From NCBI RefSeq assembly GCF_026626665.1, contig NZ_JAPNKE010000002.1, positions 538,501 to 602,500 of the forward strand: a stretch of 64,000 bases of DNA, written 5' to 3'. The stretch is from Nannocystis pusilla. Lineage in GTDB: Bacteria; Myxococcota_A; Polyangia; Nannocystales; Nannocystaceae. The notes below the pieces were generated by a model. That model was not told the DNA's origin, did no database searches, and saw nothing but the letters and a program-made list of their open reading frames with translations. A program made the translations under genes and the position numbers. How positions within the stretch are numbered: the first letter of the stretch is position 1; each line of letters begins with the position of its first letter. This document shows, piece after piece, positions 57,701 through 64,000 of this stretch.

Positions 57701-58617
57701 TCAGTTCGAGTCGGTGCAGCAGCACTTGATGGCGGGAAACCCCAATCTTGCACCTTGCTGCAGGAATCGTCCTGGGGAACTCCGCCCATGTCCTCTCCAC
57801 ACTCCGACTGAGCGCCGAGGTACCTAGTCGTGTTGCCCGCACATTGCGATTCTGCGCAAGCCTCCCCGAGGCTCTGACACATCTCATCGCAACTGCTGAA
57901 GCCATCCGCGACAGTGAAGCACTCGCTCCACGCCGGTTTGCAGTTGCCGGCCTCACAACCCATCGCCATACAAGAGTGGCCGCACGTTCCGCAGTTTACG
58001 CCGTCGACTGCAAGGTCAGTGCAGGCTCCGCCGCAAGCCGAACCGCCCGCGCACTGAAGATTCACCGAAACCGACTTGGTAGAGCTGTTCGCGGCCTGGT
58101 CGAAGAAACGGGCGTGGAAGACTCTGGTCTCCGCTACGTCCTCAAATTGAATGGGGGCGGCCTGATGAATTTGAGCCCAGGAAATCGTGATCGAGTAAGT
58201 CCCTTCCTGTCCAGCGGCTACGAAGGGCCCAAAATCGATCGCTCCGTCCTCATTCGTAAGGCTTCCGCCCACAATGTCGTCCACGCCATCGGGGTCGGTC
58301 AGGAGCGCCGTGAAAACGACCGACTCTCCCTCCGTGATGGCATTCACGTTGGTGCCCAGCGACAGGAAGACCGGAGCGTTCTCTCCGGTCGACGTCGTGC
58401 TCGCCGTCGGGGAGGTCATCGTCTCATCCGTGAGACCAGAGTTCGTGTTGGAGCTGGAGCTCGTATTCAACGTATCGCTCTCGGTGAGCGTCGACGGGCT
58501 GTCGGTCATCTGGACCGTCGTCGGCGTGGTGTTAGAAGCGGTAGTTCCAGTGTCTCCATTGTCGCCACATGCTGCCGCGAGAGCCAGGATGATCGCGATT
58601 TCTTGCCGGAGCGTCAT
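57701..58617 (-). CDS. Cys-rich lipoprotein inserted on the opposite strand in the eCIS operon
   Basis: About 305 residues from ATG 58617: MTLRQEIAIILALAAAC is a lipoprotein signal with lipobox AAAC. A long Thr/Ser/Asn linker (TGTTASNTTPTTVQMTDSPS) follows, then a beta domain (LSLGTNVNAITEGESVVFTA) and a Cys-rich end with CGGACTDLAVDGVNCGTCGH. One G is missing near 57742; restoring it gives the natural end WGFPAIKCCCTDSN. This style is typical of Nannocystis-like surface lipoproteins. Its GC is lower than the eCIS genes, and it interrupts the operon between the two J genes. Whether it is cargo-related or a chance insertion is unknown. Confidence 0.75.
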
Positions 58618-58683
58618 GCTCGGATCCTGCCACAGCCATGACTGGTGCGCAACTGACCGTAAATCCGTCTGAAGAGGACTTCC

Positions 58684-61224
58684 ATGCCCCAGAATTTCAC
58701 CTGCGCTCCGTGCTTGACGACTTCGACGACCGGGAATGTTACGCTGGAGATGAGTCCGCTGGACCCCACGCCAGGCCTCAGGTTCGACCTGCTGCGACGT
58801 TCGCTTGGAGCCGCCATCCCTGAGCAAGAAGTCGATGGTTTGCAGCCTCTGGCTTCATGGGCGCCGCACTCCGATCTGAGCATGGTGCTGTTCGAGCTCT
58901 GGGCATATGTCGGTGATGTCGTTGGCCTCTACAACGGTGTGATCATGGCGGAGGCGACCGTAACGACCGCGAGGAACCGTCGGTCGTTGCGAAGCTTGGC
59001 GGGCCTGCTGGGTTACAAGCTCCATCCGGCTGTCAGTTCGGTGGCGGAGGTCGCCGTTCTTGTCGGTCCTGATAGACATGGCGCTTTGCCTGCCGTGGCC
59101 TATAGATCATCAACGCCGGGGCAGGTGTTTGAATCAAATGGTGGCCGAGTCTCGGGAAAGGTCAATGAATACACGTTGGGCTCCGTGGTGGACCCTGAAC
59201 TCGGAGAGTTTGACGAGAGCCGCTTGCTGCTCGATCCTGCCACCGCCAGCGCAGTGCGGGGGCGGCCGCTCATGTTCCTTTGGTACGACAAGATCGTACG
59301 GCAGGGTGCGACGGAGATTTTGGATGTTTCGTCATTCAAGGGGAGAGATGCCCAAGAGTACGTCGAGCTCAGAGTTGCGAAGAAGCCCGCAATCTCCGCA
59401 TCGGTCGGCTACAAGAGCGTGGCGCTCTTCAGCCCGTCGCAGCGCGCTTATGTCAAGACCAAGCTCCTTGATAATGCCGTAAATGACCAAAATGAGGAAG
59501 AGTCGGCGATTCACGAAGTTCCTCCACTTTCAGACGCCGAGATCGGGGCGCTCTACAACGGTTTCGGCGTGACGATCGCTGGTCACCTGGGGAACGTTGT
59601 CAACCCTGTCTCTGGAAGTGACTTTACGGATTCGGAGAAGAAACAGACCTCGGTCGATCTTGATAGTGTGTATCGTTCGATCTATGCTGGTGACTTTGTT
59701 GTGGTCCAGTACAATGACTATTTCTCGGCGCATAGAGTGGTGTGGACCGAGGAGAAGCAACTCCGACTCGCTGGTTCGGCTGAACCTGGCGTCATGATCC
59801 CTGTGACGCGTCTGTACTTGAACCCGGCGATTGATGCGGACAAGGTTTCGTTCAGTAGACCGGGGCCGCTCATCATCCACTACAACATGCACGATGTCGG
59901 CCGCATCATGCGGCTCGCGCACACCGAGCTCACGCCCGGCGTCGTCTTGAACACCCTCCCGCTCGAGGGCATCCACGACAAGCCGGCCGACCCGCCCACG
60001 CGCTTCATCCTCGAGGACGCCGACGGCAAGGGCGTCCTCGTCAACGGCAAGCTCGACGTCCAGGCGAACGGCAGCGCCACCCTGACCATCAGCGGCCCCG
60101 AGTGGGACGGCGGCCTGCGCGTCCCCGTCAAGGCCTACGGCAACGTCCTCGACATCTCGCGCGGCGAGACCGTGCAGGACGAGGTCCTGGGCGACGGCGA
60201 CCCGACCCAGGCGCACCAGACCTTCAAGCTCGCCAAGACCCCGCTGACCTACTTCTCGCAGCCCGGCGCTGCCAGCGGCGTCGTCAGCACCCTCGAGGTC
60301 CGCGTCGACGGCATCTTGTGGCGCGAGCGGCCCAGCTTCTACGGCGCCGGCCCCAACGACCCCGTTTACATCGTCCGCCACGACGACGACCAGAACACCT
60401 TCATCACCTTCGGCGACGGCGTCCGCGGCCTCCGGCTGCCTACCGGACGCGGCAACGTGCGCGCCAAATATCGCCACGGGGCCGGCGCCGAGGCGCCGCC
60501 GGCGGGTGCCATCAATCAGATCATCAAAACCGTCCCCGGCCTGAAGAGCGTGCGCAGCCCGATCGTCGCGCGCGGGGGCGGCGACGCCGAGACCAGCAAG
60601 GACATCCGCAGGCACGCGCCGGCCTCCGCGCTCGTGCTCGGGCGCTGCGTCTCGCTGGCCGACTTCGCCGCGCGCACTGCCATGACCGCCGGCGTGCGGA
60701 GCTGCAAGGTCGAGTACGCCTGGGACGAGCCCTCGCAGACCGCGGGGATCAAGGTCTGGTACATCCCGAACGACCCCGGCGCCGATCTCGACGAGCAGAT
60801 CGTCGCGGACCTCCAGGCCATGTCGGAGCCCGGCACGCCGATCCGTGCCGAGGCCGCCACGGCGCAGCAGAAGGTCCTCTTTCTGAACCTCGAGATCGAG
60901 CGCGACCGCGTGCCCGCCGACGTCGAGTCGGCCGTGCGCGCCGCGCTGCTCGACCCCGAAAGAGGCCCGCTCGCCGTCGAGAACACCCCGATCGGCGGTC
61001 CCCTGTCGCGCAGCCTCATCGTCGGCGCCGCCAAGTCGATCGCCGGCGTCCTCGACGTCACCTCGATGTATTTCGCCTTCGATCACCCCCCGGTCCCGTT
61101 CCCCACGCCGGGGCTCGCGCTGGACCCGGGGCAGTACCTCGACCTCGGCGACTTCGACGCCGTCCGCCTCGTCGTCAGTGCGTACCACGCCGAATCGCGC
61201 GGCTGCCGCGACCTCGTCTCCTGA
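58684..61224 (+). CDS. eCIS baseplate J-like protein 2, composition mosaic
   Basis: 846 residues, no frame breaks. The N-terminus (DPTPGLRFDLLRRSLGAAIP; HSDLSMVLFELWAYVGDVVG) and the later GDGVRGLRLPTGRGNVRAKY, ASALVLGRCVSLADFAARTA and TAGIKVWYIPNDPGADLDEQ fit the second wedge protein (Afp12/Pvc12). Up to about 59880 codon use is mixed with many A/T third bases; from there on third positions are almost all G or C, as in the rest of the operon. So the first 400 residues appear to come from a different source. An AGAGGA site lies 11 bases before ATG 58684. Confidence 0.85.
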   Translation: MPQNFTCAPCLTTSTTGNVTLEMSPLDPTPGLRFDLLRRSLGAAIPEQEVDGLQPLASWAPHSDLSMVLFELWAYVGDVVGLYNGVIMAEATVTTARNRRSLRSLAGLLGYKLHPAVSSVAEVAVLVGPDRHGALPAVAYRSSTPGQVFESNGGRVSGKVNEYTLGSVVDPELGEFDESRLLLDPATASAVRGRPLMFLWYDKIVRQGATEILDVSSFKGRDAQEYVELRVAKKPAISASVGYKSVALFSPSQRAYVKTKLLDNAVNDQNEEESAIHEVPPLSDAEIGALYNGFGVTIAGHLGNVVNPVSGSDFTDSEKKQTSVDLDSVYRSIYAGDFVVVQYNDYFSAHRVVWTEEKQLRLAGSAEPGVMIPVTRLYLNPAIDADKVSFSRPGPLIIHYNMHDVGRIMRLAHTELTPGVVLNTLPLEGIHDKPADPPTRFILEDADGKGVLVNGKLDVQANGSATLTISGPEWDGGLRVPVKAYGNVLDISRGETVQDEVLGDGDPTQAHQTFKLAKTPLTYFSQPGAASGVVSTLEVRVDGILWRERPSFYGAGPNDPVYIVRHDDDQNTFITFGDGVRGLRLPTGRGNVRAKYRHGAGAEAPPAGAINQIIKTVPGLKSVRSPIVARGGGDAETSKDIRRHAPASALVLGRCVSLADFAARTAMTAGVRSCKVEYAWDEPSQTAGIKVWYIPNDPGADLDEQIVADLQAMSEPGTPIRAEAATAQQKVLFLNLEIERDRVPADVESAVRAALLDPERGPLAVENTPIGGPLSRSLIVGAAKSIAGVLDVTSMYFAFDHPPVPFPTPGLALDPGQYLDLGDFDAVRLVVSAYHAESRGCRDLVS

Positions 61225-61239
61225 CCGAAAGGACATCTC

Positions 61240-63437
61240 ATGGCCGCCAACGACCAATTCGCCCGATACTTCACGGAGAAGCTGTGGGACTGGATCCCCG
61301 GCGTCTACCGCGAGCTCGACGCCGCCGCGCCCAACCAGCATGTCCTTCGCGCCCTGATCCAGGCCGTCGCCGAGCAGGCCGCCGTCGCCCGGCGCAGCAT
61401 CGATCGCCTGTGGGAGGACCAGAGCATCGAGTACTGCGACGATTGGGTCGTCCCGTACATCGGCGACCTCGTCGCCACCCGGCTCGTGCCCGCGCTCAAC
61501 GCCCGCGCGCGGCGGGTCGACGTCGCTCGCACCATTTACTATCGCCGGCGCGCCGGCACCGTCACCGTCCTCGAGCAGCTGATCCTCGACATGGCCGGCT
61601 GGGACGGCGCCGTCGTCGAGGCCTTTCGCCGCCTCGGCCGCACCCACCACGGCCTCGACCCGCAGCCGTACCCTGTCGGTCGCCTCACCGCCACCCCGGT
61701 CGGCGGGATCGCCGACCTCCGCCGCCCGCGGGGCGTCGAGCTGGCCCACGGGACATTCGACGAATTGTCGCACACAGCCGATCTCTGGCAGCACCGCGGC
61801 CACGCCGGGCGCTACGCGATCCCCAAGCTCAATCACCACCTCTACCGCATGCAGGCCTATCGGGTCGACGCGCCGACCCCGTTCGAGCTCACCACCCGGC
61901 GCTATACCTTCGATCCGTCGGGGCGCGACATCCCGCTGTTTCGACCGTCCTACCGGCCCGAGGACGGCTGCCGGCGGCGCCACGAGGAGGACGTGAGCGC
62001 GCCGATCCGCTGCCGCCTGCTCGGTCACGCCGAGTACGAGATCACCGACGCCGTCCTCGACGCCATGCAGGAGGGCGGGCTGCCGGCCCCCGCGCTGACC
62101 GAGCTGCGCGACTGGATCGGCGTCCGCTTCCGCGACGAGTATCGCCTGCGCGCCACGCTGTCCTCGCTGGCGAACAGCAGCGACTTCATGGATCCCGACA
62201 ACCTGCACACGCTGCTCGCCGCGGCGCTGACCGAGGATTCGGCCAAGGCCGCGCTGGTCCGCGACGCGCGGGCCTTCAAGATCACCCGGCTCGACGACAC
62301 CGACGACGTGCAGATCGCCCCGGAGCGCACCCTCGCCGGCGACCTCGGGAATGGGGCACCGGCCTCACCGTCGCGACCGGCAAGCAGCTCATGGTCGATC
62401 CCGTGCGCGGCCGCTACTGGTTCCCCGAGGCCGTGCCTCCCGCCGGCACCAAGGTCGCCCACTATTATTACGGCTTCTCCGGCGACCTCGGTGCCGGCAC
62501 TTACGACCGCCGCGCCACCGTCCTCACCGCCGTCGACGACACCTTCAGCGGCGGCGTCTACGACCCGCCGGGCGCCTGGGCCAATGTCTACACCTTCGCC
62601 GACAGCAAGACCTATCTCGTCGACGACATCAGCGGCTTCACCGACCTGACGCTGCAGGCCGCCTCGCAGCAGCGCCCCTACCTGCGCCAGGCCGTCGCGG
62701 AGAGCAACAATTGGAAGTTCACCGCGACCGGCACCGACGCCGAGCTCACGCTCGACGGTCTGTGGTACGGCGGCGGCAAGCTGGTGCTGGCCGGCGACTA
62801 CGCGCGCGTCACCATTCGTCATTGCACCCTCGACCCCGGCGGCCTCAAGGCCGACGGCAACGCGCTGGTTCCGGCCGACATCCTCGTCCAGGGCACCATC
62901 GACGAGCTCGTCATCGAGAGCTCGATCGTCGCCAGCATCGAGCTCGCCCTCGGCGGGGCCGTGCACGCCCTGCGCGCGCGCGACAGCATCATCGCCTCGG
63001 CCGTGGCGACCGCCACGATCGACCTGCCGCAGACCGAGCTGGAGTTCGCCCGCTGCACCCTGGCGATCGCCACCGTGGGCCTGCGGGTCGACGCCACCGA
63101 GCTGCTGGCGCAGAAGCCCGTCAAGGTCACCGACCACCAGCACGGCTGCGTGCGCTACAGCGTCCTCGCCCCCGGCAGCGAGACCTCGCCGGTCTACCCG
63201 CCGCCCGGCGTCGCCGAGGTCTTCCCGCACTTCTTCGTCTCGACCCGCTTCGGCGATCCTGGCTTTTACATCCTGTCCGAAAGCGCACCCGACTTCGTCG
63301 TCCGCGGCGCCGAGAACGGCTCGGAGATCGGCGCCTACAGCCGGCTCCTGAACCCGCTGAAGCACGACAGCGTGCGCGCCAAGGTCCACGAATTCATGCC
63401 GATGGGACGGATCGCCGCCTTCATCCGCGAGAACTGA
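61240..63437 (+). CDS. eCIS tail protein I-like baseplate protein with long C-terminal beta region
   Basis: About 732 residues. The N-terminal 250 match phage tail protein I (LWDWIPGVYRELDAAAPNQH; YCDDWVVPYIGDLVATRLVP; VDVARTIYYRRRAGTVTVLE), which seats receptor fibres on the baseplate. One G is missing at a G3 run near 62350 (GEWGTGLTVATGKQLMVDPV follows). The second half is beta-rich, with a right-handed-helix feel (VTIRHCTLDPGGLKADGNAL; LVIESSIVASIELALGGAVH), unlike short gpI proteins, so it may carry fibre-like or carbohydrate-binding function. It follows J2 by 15 bases. Confidence 0.75.
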
Positions 63438-63454
63438 CGCACCCGAGGATCGCC

Positions 63455-64000
63455 ATGTCCGCCCACGACATCTCTCGCCACCTCTTCCAGGCCAGCAATC
63501 ATTACACCGGCACCCGCATGCAGCAGGGCAGGGTGGTGCTCGACAGCGACTTCAACGAGGCGCGCATGCTGGACGAGGAGGACCAGCGCCACTTCGTCGT
63601 CGCGGTCGTCGGCCCGCACGGCTCGCCCGACCGCGGCTTCACCGTCGAGAACGTCACCGTCGCCGGCCTGACCTGGAACTTCGACATCGCCGACGGGACC
63701 TACTACCTCGGTGGTTATCGCCACGAGATCGGCGGCGGCCAGAGCTTCCGCGGCCAGCGCGACTGGCGGCAGCTGCTGCGCGACGACGTGCGGGCGGTCC
63801 AGGTGCCGCCGGTGCCGACCCAGCCGCGCAACGACCTCGTGTACCTGCTCGGCTGGCAGCAGGGCGTCGGCGCGGTCGAAGATCAGGAGCTGGACGACCC
63901 GGCCATCGCCGGGCACGACACTGGCTATCGCCAGCGCTTCATGCAGCGAGTGATGGTCCTCGCGGACGGCCCGGGCACCTGCAAGGAGGCGTTCGACGGC
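63455..64000 (+). CDS. DUF6519-like eCIS protein, cut by right window edge
   Basis: ATG 63455 opens a frame with no stop to the last base (182 codons visible). The opening MSAHDISRHLFQASNHYTGT and RMQQGRVVLDSDFNEARMLD with GPHGSPDRGF after it is the standard start of DUF6519 proteins, which occur in eCIS and phage-tail-like loci near the tail-fibre or baseplate-rim genes. The visible part is soluble and beta-rich (YYLGGYRHEIGGGQSFRG). Function not established in the family. More eCIS genes (tape measure, fibre, cargo) are expected beyond the edge. Confidence 0.75.
   Translation, partial: MSAHDISRHLFQASNHYTGTRMQQGRVVLDSDFNEARMLDEEDQRHFVVAVVGPHGSPDRGFTVENVTVAGLTWNFDIADGTYYLGGYRHEIGGGQSFRGQRDWRQLLRDDVRAVQVPPVPTQPRNDLVYLLGWQQGVGAVEDQELDDPAIAGHDTGYRQRFMQRVMVLADGPGTCKEAFDG

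Noticed and set aside
59530..62208. 892-aa open frame antisense to the J2 and tail-I genes
   Set aside because: Composition is Asp/Val/Gly/Arg-rich as expected from the reverse of G/C-ending codons; the opposite strand encodes recognisable baseplate proteins.
43755..63437. Programmed frameshifts in the eCIS genes
   Set aside because: Breaks occur at different short runs, nearly all of one base missing, also in unrelated genes across the window, and lack slippery sites with downstream structure; sequencing error explains them better.
43755..64000. Prophage instead of eCIS
   Set aside because: The AAA+ ATPase and DUF4255 terminator are eCIS hallmarks, and no capsid, portal, terminase or lysis gene is seen in the window.

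Overview
The window is high-GC (visibly about 65-72% outside a few islands) and looks like a myxobacterium, probably a Nannocystis-type (Nannocystineae) genome. The grounds are eukaryote-like Ser/Thr kinases, an ECF sigma factor next to a kinase-TPR gene, Thr/Ser-rich and Cys-rich lipoproteins (CGTCGHSC-type modules), many CHAT and kinase conflict genes, and a full contractile injection locus. This is inferred from gene style; there is no rRNA marker. I saw no tRNA, rRNA or CRISPR.

Layout. 0-5.4 kb: a peptidoglycan-binding-domain protein, a lipoprotein, a lower-GC patch with a PIN-like nuclease gene convergent to a two-TM membrane protein, and two uncharacterised genes. 5.6-11.2 kb: a tightly overlapping three-gene operon (GHKL ATPase, unknown 325-aa protein, DUF6339-like protein). 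Its third gene is split by insertion sequence copy 1. 11.5-16.5 kb (minus): an EAD1-SF2 helicase overlapping a 1027-aa TPR protein. 17-23.5 kb: a lipoprotein with three internal Cys-pair repeats, then an ECF sigma factor and a kinase-TPR gene split by IS copy 2. 23.7-35.5 kb: an EAD1 multi-TM protein, a CHAT-pseudokinase, a metallophosphoesterase plus EAD1-CHAT operon, and an EAD1 dual-kinase gene. 36-43 kb: an integrase remnant, membrane/exported proteins, an AraC-GyrI regulator and an Eco57I-like methylase. 43.7-64 kb: an extracellular contractile injection system (eCIS) operon that runs off the right edge.

How the genes relate. Four proteins from four operons share one small helical domain that fits effector-associated domain 1 (EAD1). 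The domain is joined to four different outputs: helicase, membrane protein, CHAT protease and protein kinase. In the published family it is thought to pair effectors with sensors, so 11-36 kb reads as a conflict or cell-death island. Both IS copies inserted independently, each with its own 5-bp target duplication, and removing them on paper restores both interrupted genes in frame.

The eCIS encodes sheath, tube, AAA+ ATPase, DUF4255 terminator, adaptor, LysM/gp53-like, gp27-like hub, gp5-like spike, PAAR-like tip, gp25, two baseplate-J proteins and a tail-I-like protein. A lower-GC segment (about 57.69-59.88 kb) interrupts it. That segment carries an opposite-strand lipoprotein gene and supplies the N-terminal half of the second baseplate-J gene, so the locus is a mosaic.

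Caution: about two dozen genes carry single-base frame breaks, almost all one base missing and mostly at short G or C runs. The pattern points to homopolymer errors in the assembly, not mass gene decay. I give such genes their full span and state where the frame changes.
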